From Cereibacter sphaeroides (lineage in GTDB: Bacteria > Pseudomonadota > Alphaproteobacteria > Rhodobacterales > Rhodobacteraceae): a stretch of 64,000 nt of DNA. The stretch's first letter is position 1, and each line of letters starts with the position of its first letter. A model generated the notes under the pieces. The model saw only the letters and a list, made by a program, of their open reading frames with translations. It had not been told where the DNA came from and searched no databases. Shown here in pieces: positions 1-7,992 of the stretch. Both the position numbers and the translations under genes were made by a program. The DNA lies in NCBI GenBank assembly GCA_003243455.1, contig QFQS01000001.1, positions 434,001 to 498,000 of the forward strand, written 5' to 3'.

Positions 1-25
1 GCTGATCGAGGCGGAGCGTAGCTGA
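1..25 (+). CDS. C-terminal tail of upstream gene, probably sufD (partial)
   Basis: Only seven codons (L-I-E-A-E-R-S) and a TGA are inside the window. The TGA at 23-25 overlaps the ATG of the next gene by one base, so the two are likely translationally coupled. A gene directly upstream of a YIP1-like gene and sufS is usually sufD in Rhodobacterales, and the acidic tail is compatible with that. The identity is inferred from context only. Confidence 0.4.
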
Positions 26-612
26 TGGAACTTTCCCTGTCCCGATTGTTCTCCGAGGCGATCTATTCGCTGCAACATCCCCGCGAAGGTATTCGCCGCA
101 TGATGGATATGGAGATGCCATCACAGGCGCGCTGGCTGGCGCTGGGGCTGATGGCGATTTCCGCAGCGATCCTGACCCATATCAGTCTTGCTCTAATTCC
201 GGTCTCGGATCGCGACATTCTGGTCGAGATGATGCTCAGCCCGATCCGCACCGCGATCCTGCAGGTCGTCGCGCTGGTAGCGGCGGTGTACATGATCTTC
301 TGGGTCGGCCGCTCTCGCGGCGGCCGGGGAAGCCTGGACGACACCGTGGTTGCCATGGCCTGGTTGCAGTTCATCATGCTGTGCATCCAGATCATGCAAT
401 TGCTGGTGCAGGTTCTGTTGCCTCCGCTGGCTGCCCCACTTAATCTGCTTGGGTTCGCTATCTTCCTTTGGCTCCTGACAAATTTCGTGGCCGAGGTTCA
501 CGGTTTTCGGTCGCTGTTCCTGGTATTCGGGGCGTTGATGCTTGGGCTGATCGTTCTGGCGATTGTCCTGGCCATCTTTCTGGCGATGTTTTCAGGGATG
601 CCCATGCCATGA
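25..612 (+). CDS. YIP1-type multi-pass membrane protein in the suf operon
   Basis: This 195-residue protein has about five hydrophobic segments (roughly residues 38-58, 72-92, 107-130, 134-155 and 160-190) after a short amphipathic N-terminus. That layout resembles bacterial YIP1/Yip1-domain proteins. No catalytic motif is visible. It overlaps the upstream stop by one base and the sufS start by four (ATGA at 609-612), so it belongs to the same transcript as sufS. A role in Fe-S assembly is suggested only by position. Confidence 0.75.
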   Translation: MELSLSRLFSEAIYSLQHPREGIRRMMDMEMPSQARWLALGLMAISAAILTHISLALIPVSDRDILVEMMLSPIRTAILQVVALVAAVYMIFWVGRSRGGRGSLDDTVVAMAWLQFIMLCIQIMQLLVQVLLPPLAAPLNLLGFAIFLWLLTNFVAEVHGFRSLFLVFGALMLGLIVLAIVLAIFLAMFSGMPMP

Positions 613-1835
613 CCGGCTATGATGTTCAGAAAGTGCGCCAGGATTTCCCGATCCTGTCCCGCGAGGTGAATGGCAAGCCGCTGGTTTATCTGGACAACGG
701 CGCCTCGGCGCAAAAGCCGCAGGTGGTCATTGACGCGATGACGCAGGCCTATTCGATGGAATATGCCAACGTTCACCGCGGACTACACTTCCTGTCGAAC
801 CTGGCTACTGACAAATATGAAGCTGTGCGGGGCAAGATCGCGCGTTTCCTGAATGCGGGCTCGCCCGAAGAGATCGTGTTCAACACCGGCACAACCGAAG
901 GCATCAACCTGATCTCCTACGCCTGGGCTGCCCCTCGTCTGCAGCCGGGCGACGAGATCATCCTGTCGGTGATGGAGCACCATGCCAACATCGTGCCCTG
1001 GCACTTCCTGCGGGAACGGCAGGGAGTGGTGCTGAAATGGGTGGATGTGGATGACAAAGGCTGGCTGGACCCGCAGGCAGTTCTGGATGCCATCACGCCC
1101 CGGACCAGGCTGATTGCCGTTACCCATATGTCGAACGTGCTTGGCACCAGGGTCGATGTGGCGGCGATCTGTGCGGGTGCGCGGGCATTGGGCGTGCCGG
1201 TTCTGGTCGATGGCAGTCAGGCGGCGGTTCACATGCCCGTCGATGTGCAGGCCATAGGCTGCGACTTCTACGCCATCACCGGTCACAAGCTGTACGGCCC
1301 CAGCGGGTCTGGTGCTATCTATATCCGCGCTGATCGTCAGGCCGAAATGCGCCCCTTCCTGGGCGGCGGCGACATGATCCGAGAGGTCACGCGCGACACC
1401 GTCACCTGGGCCGACCCGCCGATGAAGTTCGAAGCGGGGACACCCGGCATCGTCCAGCAGATCGGCCTTGGCGTCGCGCTTGATTACATGACCGGTCTGG
1501 GGATGGAGGCGATTGCGGCGCATGAAGCCAATCTGCGCGACTATACACGCACGCGTCTTGGCGGGTTGAACTGGCTGAACGTGCAGGGTGATGCGCCGGG
1601 CAAAGGGGCCATCTTCTCCTTCACGCTGCAGGGCGCGGCTCATGCGCATGACATCTCGACTGTGCTGGACAAGCGCGGAATCGCGGTGCGCGCGGGCACA
1701 CATTGCGCGATGCCCCTGCTGGACCGTTTTGGCGTCACGGCAACCTGCCGCGCGTCTTTCGGCTTGTATAACACCCGCCAAGAGGTCGATGCGCTGGTCT
1801 CGGCACTCGAGTTCTGCCACGAGCTTTTCGGCTAG
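609..1835 (+). CDS. sufS: Cysteine desulfurase SufS
   Basis: This PLP-dependent enzyme removes sulfur from cysteine as a persulfide for SufBCD-mediated Fe-S cluster assembly. At 408 residues it has the usual group II (SufS/CsdA) length. The PLP lysine is in ITGHKLYGPSG (about Lys227) and the catalytic cysteine is in RAGTHCAMPLL (about Cys366). The start at 609 is preferred over an in-frame upstream codon because the protein then begins MTGYDVQKVRQDFPIL, as in close relatives, and overlaps the preceding stop as ATGA. It is the last suf gene seen here. Confidence 0.95.
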   Translation: MTGYDVQKVRQDFPILSREVNGKPLVYLDNGASAQKPQVVIDAMTQAYSMEYANVHRGLHFLSNLATDKYEAVRGKIARFLNAGSPEEIVFNTGTTEGINLISYAWAAPRLQPGDEIILSVMEHHANIVPWHFLRERQGVVLKWVDVDDKGWLDPQAVLDAITPRTRLIAVTHMSNVLGTRVDVAAICAGARALGVPVLVDGSQAAVHMPVDVQAIGCDFYAITGHKLYGPSGSGAIYIRADRQAEMRPFLGGGDMIREVTRDTVTWADPPMKFEAGTPGIVQQIGLGVALDYMTGLGMEAIAAHEANLRDYTRTRLGGLNWLNVQGDAPGKGAIFSFTLQGAAHAHDISTVLDKRGIAVRAGTHCAMPLLDRFGVTATCRASFGLYNTRQEVDALVSALEFCHELFG

Positions 1836-1896
1836 GATCGCGCGGCAGTTTGACCATTGCGAAGCCTGCGTCTTTCCCCTATCAAACCCGCACCGC

Positions 1897-1973
1897 GCAC
1901 CCGTAGCTCAGCTGGATAGAGCGTTGCCCTCCGAAGGCAAAGGCCACACGTTCGAATCGTGTCGGGTGCGCCA
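1897..1973 (+). tRNA. tRNA-Arg (anticodon CCG)
   Basis: This is a 77-nt cloverleaf. The acceptor stem GCACCCG (1897-1903) pairs with CGGGTGC (1963-1969), and CCA is encoded at 1971-1973. The anticodon stem TTGCC/GGCAA (1924-1928, 1936-1940) closes the loop CTCCGAA. The anticodon CCG (1931-1933) reads CGG arginine codons. The T arm contains GTTCGAATC. No integrase or duplicated 3' end is seen beside it, so it does not mark an integration site here. Confidence 0.96.
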
Positions 1974-2067
1974 TTTCTCCTTTCGAAACTGCGACGGCAC
2001 CGCCGCAAAAGCTTCCTCTGCCTAAGGCAATGGTCTAGGTGAACTCTATGCGAAGGTGGGGGACATC

Positions 2068-2439
2068 ATGACAGCCGCAGCAACTTTTATCCTGATCGGA
2101 CGTATCATCCTTGGCCTCTTCTTCGTCATTGCCGGTATTCGCAACTTCCTGCATTTTTCCGAGCGGATTGCCGGTGAGACGAACTATGGCTGGAGGCTGC
2201 CGGCCTCGTTAGTAGCGCTGGGTTTTGCCGCACAGATCGTTGGCGGATTGTCGGTTCTGTTCGGCATCATGGCAGCCTGGGGTGCGGCGCTGCTGATCCT
2301 GTTTCTGCTGGCCGTCACGCCATTGTTCCACAATTTCCTGCTGTTCAAGGGCGAGGCGCGACTGCCACACCTTTACTTCACTCTCGTGAATTGCGCGCTG
2401 ATCGGCTATTGCTTGATGGTGATTGGCACCGCGCCGTAG
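2068..2439 (+). CDS. DoxX family membrane protein
   Basis: This 123-residue protein has four hydrophobic segments and the DoxX/SURF4-type N-terminus (ILIGRIILGLFFVIAGIRNF). The ATG at 2068 is favoured over an in-frame GTG at 2056 because GGTGGGGG just upstream makes a good ribosome-binding site for 2068. DoxX proteins are small inner-membrane proteins; some are linked to quinone or thiol redox chemistry, but no specific role can be read here. It converges on the ABC-F gene with about 36 bp between them. Confidence 0.8.
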   Translation: MTAAATFILIGRIILGLFFVIAGIRNFLHFSERIAGETNYGWRLPASLVALGFAAQIVGGLSVLFGIMAAWGAALLILFLLAVTPLFHNFLLFKGEARLPHLYFTLVNCALIGYCLMVIGTAP

Positions 2440-2475
2440 TGAGTCTTGGTATCGACCGAATCATCGGTTCAGCCG

Positions 2476-4323
2476 CTACCGCACCGTCTCTTCCAGCTTC
2501 TCGCCCGCCTTCAGCCACAACGCCTCGGCGCGGTCCAGCCCATCCATGATCTCGGCATACTTCTTCTGCCAGGTCTCAAGCTCTCCTGCACGGTTCTGTT
2601 CATACAAAGCGGGATCGGCGAGTTTGGTGGCCAGCCGGTCGCGCATGTCGTTCAGTTTGTTCAGCCGTTCCTCGCACTTGCGAAGTTCGGACTTCAGGGC
2701 AGCGATTTCGTCGCGGCTCACTTTCTTGGGCTTATCAGGCAACGGGGACTCTTTGGGTGTTTCGTCGCCTGCCAATAGCTGACGGCGATAGGCCTCCAGA
2801 TCTTCCAGATAGGGTTCTACTGCACCGCCCTTGACCAGCCACAGCCGGTCGGCGACGAGGCCGAGCAAGTGCATGTCGTGGCTGACCAGAACCACCGCGC
2901 CGGAATATTCCGTAAGCGCCTCGACCAGCGCCTCGCGGCTTTCCATGTCGAGGTGGTTCGTCGGTTCGTCAAGGATCAGCAGGTGCGGTGCGTCTATGGT
3001 GGCGAGAAGTAGCGACAGCCGCGCCTTCTGGCCGCCCGACAGACGGCCGACCACAGTATCGGCCTGATCGGCGCCAAGGCCGAAACCGGCGAGTCTCGCG
3101 CGTAGGCGGGGTTGCCCTTCGGCGGGACGCAGGCGCTGGATGTGTTGCAGCGGGGTTTCGTCGATGTGCAACTCGTCCACCTGATGCTGTGCGAAATAGC
3201 CGATGCGCAGCTTGGAGGATTTGGTCATCCGTCCCTCGGACGCCTGAAGCTTGCCCGCCAGCAGTTTCGACAGGGTCGACTTGCCCTCACCGTTGCGGCC
3301 AAGCAGCGCGATGCGGTCGTCCTGGTCGATGCGCAGGCTCAGGCGGCGCAGCACAGGTTTGCCGCCATAGCCGACGGCAGCATTGTCGAGATTGATGATG
3401 GGCGGGGACAATTCCTCGGGCGCGGGGAAGGTAAAGACCTGCTTCTTCGCCTCCTCGGGCGGTGTGATCGTCTCCATCTTCTCCAGCATTTTCACGCGGG
3501 ACTGGGCCTGCACGGCCTTCGAAGCCTTGGCTTTGAAGCGATCAACAAAGCTTTGCAGATGGGCGCGACGCGCTTCCTGCTTCTTGGCCTCGGCCTGCAG
3601 CACGGCCCGACGCTCGGCCATCTGGCGGGCGAACTGGTCGTAGGGGCCGTTCCAGTAGGTCAGTTTGCGGCTGTCCAGATGCAGGATGCCCTGGACGGCG
3701 CGGTTCAGAAGGCCGCGATCGTGGCTGATGATGATGACTGTGTGGGGATATTTCGCGAGGTAACTTTCCAGCCACAGCGCGCCTTCAAGGTCGAGATAGT
3801 TGGTCGGCTCGTCCAGCAGCAAAAGATCGGGCTGCGCGAACAGCACACCCGCCAAGGCCACCCGCATCCGCCAGCCCCCCGAGAAGTCGGAGCAGGGACG
3901 GAGTTGCGCCTCGGCCTCGAAACCCAGCCCCTTCAGGATCGCGCTGGCGCGGCCTTCGGCGGACCATGCGTCGATGTCGGTCAGGCGGTGCTGGATCTCG
4001 GCGATGCGGTGGGGATCCTTGGCAGTCTCGGCCTCGGCCAGCAGTTCGGCGCGCTCGGTATCGGCGGCCAGAACCGTGTCGATCAGTGAGGTGGACGACG
4101 ACGGCACCTCTTGCGCCACCCCGCCAATGCGGGATTTCGCGGGCAGGCTGATATCGCCGCCCTCCAGCGCCAGTTCGCCGCGGATCAGCCGGAACAGAGT
4201 GGTTTTGCCGGTGCCGTTGCGGCCGACAAGGCCGACCTTGTGGCCGGTGGGGATTGTGGCGGAGGCGCCCTCGAACAGGGGGCGGCCTTCGACGGAATAG
4301 GTTATGTCGGCAATTCTAAGCAT
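2476..4323 (-). CDS. ABC-F family ATP-binding protein (YheS-like)
   Basis: This 615-residue protein has two ABC ATPase domains and no membrane segment, the mark of the ABC-F family that acts on ribosomes. Domain 1 has Walker A GRNGTGKTT (about 35-43), signature DFSGGWRMR and Walker B LLLLDEPTNYLD. Domain 2 has GRNGEGKST, LSGGQKAR and LLILDEPTNHLD. A charged linker between them (about residues 235-290) fits the P-site tRNA interaction motif, and a lysine/glutamate-rich coiled-coil tail follows (about 535-615). Overall it is closest to YheS/Uup-type proteins; the exact subfamily is not certain. Confidence 0.88.
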   Translation of the reverse strand: MLRIADITYSVEGRPLFEGASATIPTGHKVGLVGRNGTGKTTLFRLIRGELALEGGDISLPAKSRIGGVAQEVPSSSTSLIDTVLAADTERAELLAEAETAKDPHRIAEIQHRLTDIDAWSAEGRASAILKGLGFEAEAQLRPCSDFSGGWRMRVALAGVLFAQPDLLLLDEPTNYLDLEGALWLESYLAKYPHTVIIISHDRGLLNRAVQGILHLDSRKLTYWNGPYDQFARQMAERRAVLQAEAKKQEARRAHLQSFVDRFKAKASKAVQAQSRVKMLEKMETITPPEEAKKQVFTFPAPEELSPPIINLDNAAVGYGGKPVLRRLSLRIDQDDRIALLGRNGEGKSTLSKLLAGKLQASEGRMTKSSKLRIGYFAQHQVDELHIDETPLQHIQRLRPAEGQPRLRARLAGFGLGADQADTVVGRLSGGQKARLSLLLATIDAPHLLILDEPTNHLDMESREALVEALTEYSGAVVLVSHDMHLLGLVADRLWLVKGGAVEPYLEDLEAYRRQLLAGDETPKESPLPDKPKKVSRDEIAALKSELRKCEERLNKLNDMRDRLATKLADPALYEQNRAGELETWQKKYAEIMDGLDRAEALWLKAGEKLEETVR

Positions 4324-4468
4324 GGGCGTTCCCTGCCTGAATGGCGCAGTGGCGTCAACGGGCCGAGGCCCGTTTCGCCGCTTTTCAAGCTTGCCGCCCC
4401 GTGCTAGCAGGTCGGCGCAATCGGGGACGGGCAGGGGCCTGTCCCGCTATCTCGGAAAGACCATGCAC

Positions 4469-4891
4469 ATGGCCATTGAGCGCACCCTGTCGATCATCAA
4501 GCCCGACGCCACCCGCCGCAACCTGACCGGCAAGATCAACGCCAAGTTCGAGGAAGCGGGTCTGCGCATCGTCGCGCAGAAACGTATCCATCTTTCGCTG
4601 GCTCAGGCGCAGAAGTTCTATGAGGTTCATGCCGAGCGTCCGTTCTTCGGTGAACTGACCGAGTTCATGGCGTCGGAACCCGTCGTCGTTCAGGTCCTGG
4701 AAGGTGAAGGCGCCATCGCGAAGAACCGCGAAGTCATGGGCGCGACCAACCCGGCCAACGCCGCGGATGGCACGATCCGCAAGGAATTCGCCCTGTCGGT
4801 CGGCGAGAACTCGGTCCACGGTTCGGACGCGCCGGAGACGGCGGCGGTCGAGATCGCCTACTTCTTCTCGGGCCTGGAACTGGTCGGCTGA
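4469..4891 (+). CDS. ndk: Nucleoside diphosphate kinase
   Basis: This enzyme moves the gamma-phosphate between nucleoside di- and triphosphates through a phosphohistidine. At 140 residues it has the standard bacterial length. The N-terminus MAIERTLSIIKPDATRRN and the active-site segment NSVHGSD (His117) are intact. The ATG at 4469 is preferred over the ATG at 4463: GGAAAG at 4454-4459 is better spaced from 4469, and the family begins MAIERTLS. A strong terminator follows at 4920. Confidence 0.97.
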   Translation: MAIERTLSIIKPDATRRNLTGKINAKFEEAGLRIVAQKRIHLSLAQAQKFYEVHAERPFFGELTEFMASEPVVVQVLEGEGAIAKNREVMGATNPANAADGTIRKEFALSVGENSVHGSDAPETAAVEIAYFFSGLELVG

Positions 4892-4919
4892 GAATAGCCC
4901 CCAAAGGGTTTGTGAGATC

Positions 4920-4945
4920 GGGCCGCCCATCGGGCGGCCCTTTCG
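4920..4945 (+). terminator. Rho-independent terminator after ndk
   Basis: A perfect 9-bp stem GGGCCGCCC / GGGCGGCCC (4920-4928, 4932-4940) with a 3-nt loop is followed by TTTCGTTTT. It lies about 30 bp after the ndk stop. Confidence 0.9.
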
Positions 4946-5099
4946 TTTTCACGGGCTTTGCACGCGTGCAATCCTCAGGATAGCATTGATTATACCGCGC
5001 TATTTTTCCGGCGGTAAGAATGCGTTAACCAATTGATCTTGCGTTCCGCGGGGGAAGACGTTCCGATCCCGCTGCCGCAGTTTCGTTTATCAGAGATGG

Positions 5100-5564
5100 A
5101 TGATGGACAGTTCTGTCGTTGCCGCGCTGGTCGCCGTGGTTGTCATCGTTCCGCTTTCGGCAGTACTTGCGCTGTGGATCGTCTTTCGGCTGCGTCAGAA
5201 GTCCGACCAACACATGCCGCCCGCCGTGGCGGGGACATTGACGGTGCCTGTGAGGCGCCTTCAGCGCACCTCGGGCATCTTATGGTCCACGAGTAACAGC
5301 ATTTCCCCGCGCCTTGCCATCACGCGAGAGGAGCTGGAGTTCAAGATTTTCAAACCGGACTTCTGGCCCTTTTCCGAAATCTCTGAAGTAAAACTCGCCC
5401 CCTCACCATTCATGACCCGGCTGGTCATTCGCAATCGCAACGGCATCCGACTTTACGCCAATCTGGCCGGCAAGGCGCAGGCGCGGGGCGTTCTGCTGGC
5501 CTTGCCGCAGGAGGTTCCGCTGGGGCGAAGAGCCCGTGATCTGCGCGAGGGTTCCGGCTCATAG
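5100..5564 (+). CDS. Hypothetical protein with one N-terminal membrane anchor
   Basis: The predicted 154-residue protein has a single strong hydrophobic segment at about residues 5-28, followed by a soluble domain with alternating beta-like stretches (for example MTRLVIRNRNGIRLYANL) and a basic tail. The family is not recognised. The start could equally be the second codon (ATGATG). There is only a weak ribosome-binding site. It stands alone between the ndk terminator and a convergent secreted-protein gene. Confidence 0.55.
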   Translation: MMDSSVVAALVAVVVIVPLSAVLALWIVFRLRQKSDQHMPPAVAGTLTVPVRRLQRTSGILWSTSNSISPRLAITREELEFKIFKPDFWPFSEISEVKLAPSPFMTRLVIRNRNGIRLYANLAGKAQARGVLLALPQEVPLGRRARDLREGSGS

Positions 5565-5609
5565 GTCAACCCGCTCATATGCGTCTTTGGCTTATCCAAA
5601 CGCTTGCAG

Positions 5610-5990
5610 CTATTCCCGCAGAAACTGAAAGCCGACGACCCCGATTGGTTTGTTATGGCCGCCGGATACAAAACCGGGCGCCCACTTGTCATAAAAAGGC
5701 GTGGCTGTCCGGCTGTCGACCGGGAGGTCCTGACGGTTTTCGCCGTTGAAGAAGATCAGATTTTCGGGCGCAAGGGTGGCGACAGCTGATCTTTCGCCCG
5801 CCTGATAGGTCAAGGACATCGATGCGAGTTTGACTGTGATCGTCTCGCCGGGGTTGCATGCGGTATGATGCGCAAGTTCTTCGCCACCATACCTCAACCA
5901 AAGGTGGCACTGGCCCGCCTCTACCGAACCGCCGGCTAGCAGTGTGGCGCAGAGGGTCAGGGCGTGAAACTGACGCAGACCTGACCTCAC
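5610..5990 (-). CDS. Hypothetical secreted protein
   Basis: This 126-residue protein has an apparent Sec signal peptide (hydrophobic ALTLCATLLAGG, likely cleavage after VEA near residue 25). The mature part has two cysteines (about 28 and 45) that could form a disulfide. The start is a GTG overlapping the stop of the upstream TfoX-like gene (5987-5990), so the pair is probably co-transcribed. No family is recognised. Confidence 0.55.
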   Translation of the reverse strand: MRSGLRQFHALTLCATLLAGGSVEAGQCHLWLRYGGEELAHHTACNPGETITVKLASMSLTYQAGERSAVATLAPENLIFFNGENRQDLPVDSRTATPFYDKWAPGFVSGGHNKPIGVVGFQFLRE

Positions 5991-6337
5991 CGCCCAGTGT
6001 CAGTTGTGCTTGACCGCTCCACCACCCCAAACAGATTGAGCGCAGCTTCAAGCTCCGAGCGTCCCTTGTTCGGCACCTGCGCCTTTAGCGCGTCGAAGCG
6101 TTTGCGCAGGGCGATCTTCTCGGCGCCCTTGCAGTCGTTCCAGGGGCGGCCTTGCAGGCCCATGACGATGACATAGTAGCCGATGAAGTGGGGCGGGACG
6201 CCGTTGCGAAGCAGGCGCAGGTATGCGTCATCCGCTCCGATCTCCCGCAACTGCTCTGCCGTGGTGATGCCGACGCGCATGAAAGCGGCTTCTGTCGCAG
6301 GCCCAAGGTTGGGGATCGACGAAATAGGGTTGGTCAT
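5987..6337 (-). CDS. TfoX/Sxy C-terminal-domain protein
   Basis: This 116-residue protein matches the helical C-terminal domain of TfoX/Sxy: a helix-hairpin-helix-like start (ISSIPNLGPATEAAFMRVGI) and the characteristic segment ALQGRPWNDC in the variant MGLQGRPWNDCKG. The N-terminal domain of full-length Sxy is absent, as in many alphaproteobacterial stand-alone versions. Sxy activates competence genes in gamma-proteobacteria; its role here is unknown. It overlaps the downstream secreted-protein gene by four bases. Confidence 0.8.
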   Translation of the reverse strand: MTNPISSIPNLGPATEAAFMRVGITTAEQLREIGADDAYLRLLRNGVPPHFIGYYVIVMGLQGRPWNDCKGAEKIALRKRFDALKAQVPNKGRSELEAALNLFGVVERSSTTDTGR

Positions 6338-6402
6338 GGCGCGGCGTCCGTCAGGATGGCCGGCCCCAGCCTAATGCCGGGGACGGGCCGCGCAAGCCAA
6401 TA

Positions 6403-6540
6403 TTAAAATGCCGCCCAGTCGCGAATAATTGGCGCCTGGCCTTGCTGTGGGGCGGGGGTCGTATTGCCACTCATTTGGCCGGCGGGTTGCTGGCTGCCGC
6501 CTTGTTGCTGCGGCGCGGGAGTGGAAGGGATCGTAACCAT
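6403..6540 (-). CDS. Possible small proline/glutamine-rich protein
   Basis: This 45-codon reading frame starts at an ATG with GGAG nine bases upstream on the same strand. It encodes a protein rich in P, Q, G and T with two PAPQQ repeats, ending in the non-repetitive tail IIRDWAAF. There is no signal peptide or membrane segment. The low-complexity body with a distinct C-terminus and a good ribosome-binding site suggests it could be translated, but no family is recognised. Confidence 0.38.
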   Translation of the reverse strand: MVTIPSTPAPQQQGGSQQPAGQMSGNTTPAPQQGQAPIIRDWAAF

Positions 6541-6799
6541 CAAAATATACTCCGGTCGTTCTGCTGCTGCCTCTAGAGCCGTCTTTCACGGCAGGCATTC
6601 CATGGTATCGACCCGCTTTGCGTCAGGGGTTCGACCCGATGGGTGCCTGATTGCGGTCAAGTATGACCCAAAAGCGGCAAGATCAATGAGCGGAATCGCA
6701 AGAATACGTGTGTTAGCGCCAACTTGCGCGACAAAGCGGACACAGTTGCGATATTGACGCAGCGGCAGGCACAAAGCGCACAACCAACAGATGAAGGGT
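6541..6799. other. Intergenic stretch with no recognisable gene
   Basis: Short open frames on both strands lack ribosome-binding sites and any recognisable protein character. This stretch separates the small PQ-rich frame from the decayed CopZ-like gene and may be further gene debris. Confidence 0.5.
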
Positions 6800-7003
6800 T
6801 TTGAATGGTCGTTTGGCTGGCTGCGAAGGTGAGTCGCGGGATAGCCGATGCGGCCCAACTCGCGAATAGCGGGGCGACGTCGGTGATGGCTTCGAAGGCA
6901 ACTTGCCGCCCCGGTCATATCGATGGTGACTGACATAGCGAACGGTTTCAGCGATGTCTGAACCGTGGCCGCAGCTCATGTCGGGAACGTAATGGGTGAT
7001 CAT
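6800..7003 (-). pseudogene. Decayed CopZ-like heavy-metal chaperone
   Basis: Read across three frames, the minus strand gives a CopZ-type HMA domain. It starts MITHYVPDMSCGH, continues SVTIDMTG in a second frame, then RQVAFEAITDVAPLFA in a third and LGRIGYPAT near the end. At least two or three frameshifts interrupt it. The CxxC metal site is also lost: CGH is followed by Gly instead of Cys. It points away from the copA remnant. CopZ normally hands Cu(I) to CopA. Confidence 0.72.
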
Positions 7004-7094
7004 TCTGGGCGGCCCGAATTACTCCCGAGGTGATCATTTGCAAGTCTGGGGTCAAAGGCATGCCACCCTTGCGCAAAATGAACGGGTCTGGTCC

Positions 7095-7125
7095 TTGACC
7101 TTCCCGTTACTGGAAGGTTCATATC
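7095..7125 (+). promoter_or_regulatory. CueR-type promoter/operator of the former copA
   Basis: The -35 element TTGACC (7095-7100) and the -10-like CATATC (7120-7125) are separated by 19 bp, the long spacer typical of MerR-family promoters. The spacer region holds the inverted repeat ACCTTCC-N7-GGAAGGT (7098-7104, 7112-7118), close to the classical CueR box at copA. It is intact although copA downstream is broken. It could now drive cueR through the copA remnant. Confidence 0.8.
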
Positions 7126-7146
7126 CCTTGGCGAAAGAGGCTCAGT

Positions 7147-7609
7147 ATGGCCAGAGACCGACCCATTCGCATAATCACGACAAAGGCTCGCAGCCGCTGG
7201 AGCCGTTGCGGATCGGTTTGAGGGCATGACCTGCGCCTCTTGCGTCGGCCGCGTAGAGCGTGTGCTGAAGGCGCAGTTGGTGTGGTTTCGGCCACGGCAA
7301 CCTCGCAACGCGCAGGTTTCGGTTCAGCCCGGCGCGGTCAAGGCCTATGTCCGGCGATCCGTGCGGGGTTGTTACGGCACTTGAACTGAGCCGCGCGACG
7401 ATGCGTAACATGCTGCAGAACCTGTTCTAGGCTTTCGGCTATAATGCCGCGCTGATCCCGGTGGCGGCGGGCGTGCTGGTGCCCTTTGGGGGCCGCAGTT
7501 GAGCCCGATACTCGCCGCTGCCGCGATGGCTCTGTCTTCGGTTTTCGTGGTGATGAACGCCTTGCGGCTGCGCGCTGCGGGCAGGCCGCTGGAAAGGGAT
7601 CTGGCATGA
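7147..7609 (+). pseudogene. copA: Decayed and internally deleted copA (Cu+ P1B-ATPase)
   Basis: The start of a CopA is visible as DKGSQPLEPLRI and, one frame away, EGMTCASCVGRVERVLKA, a complete CxxC metal-binding motif near 7220-7270. The frame then breaks (VVSAT and VNLAT codons need single-base corrections). From about 7385 the C-terminus of CopA appears (LSRATMRNMLQNLF, then YNAALIPVAAGVL and LAAAAMALSSVFVVMNALRLR). A Trp codon has become TAG and one base is missing. The whole ATPase core of about 2 kb is gone. The old stop TGA overlaps the cueR start. Confidence 0.85.
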
Positions 7610-7992
7610 ATATCTCCGAAGTTGCCGAACGCACGGGGCTCCCGGCCAAGACCATCCGTTACTACGAGGAGATCGGCCTTGTGACGCCAGCGCGGGGCGA
7701 CAACGGCTATCGCGCGTTCCGCCCGCGCGACCTGCATGCGTTGGAGTTTCTGGGGCGTGCGCGGTCGCTTGGCTTCTCCATCGAGGACTGCCGGACGCTG
7801 TTGCATCTGTACGAGGACAAGTCGCGCGCGAGCGCCGATGTAAAGGCCGTGGCGCGGGGGCATCTGGAGCGGATCGAGGCCAAGATTGCCGAGTTGAAGG
7901 CCATGCGCCGGACGCTGACCGAGCTTGTCGATGCCTGTGCGGGCGACCACCGCCCCGATTGTCCGATCCTGACGGGGCTGTCGCGCGTCTGA
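7606..7992 (+). CDS. cueR: Cu(I)-responsive MerR-family regulator CueR
   Basis: This 128-residue protein has an N-terminal winged-helix domain (MNISEVAERTGLPAKTIRYY), a dimerisation helix and the CueR metal loop C-x7-C (CAGDHRPDC, about residues 112-120). The preceding SADVK keeps the serine seen in regulators of monovalent metals. All of this indicates a functional Cu(I)/Ag(I) sensor. AAGGGA upstream supports ATG 7606, which overlaps the old copA stop. Its local target, copA, is a pseudogene, so it may act on a copper gene elsewhere. Confidence 0.93.
   Translation: MNISEVAERTGLPAKTIRYYEEIGLVTPARGDNGYRAFRPRDLHALEFLGRARSLGFSIEDCRTLLHLYEDKSRASADVKAVARGHLERIEAKIAELKAMRRTLTELVDACAGDHRPDCPILTGLSRV

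Noticed and set aside
1897..1973. Integrative-element attachment site at tRNA-Arg.
   Set aside because: No direct repeat of the tRNA 3' end, integrase or foreign gene block was seen next to it; the same holds for tRNA-Leu at 44442.
4304..4468. In-frame upstream extension of ndk.
   Set aside because: It would add 55 residues overlapping the start of the divergent ABC-F gene; the family starts at MAIERTLS.
6713..7003. Intact 96-residue minus-strand protein.
   Set aside because: Only its first 25 residues resemble a protein family (CopZ); the rest is out of frame relative to the CopZ-like remnant, so it is treated as a pseudogene.
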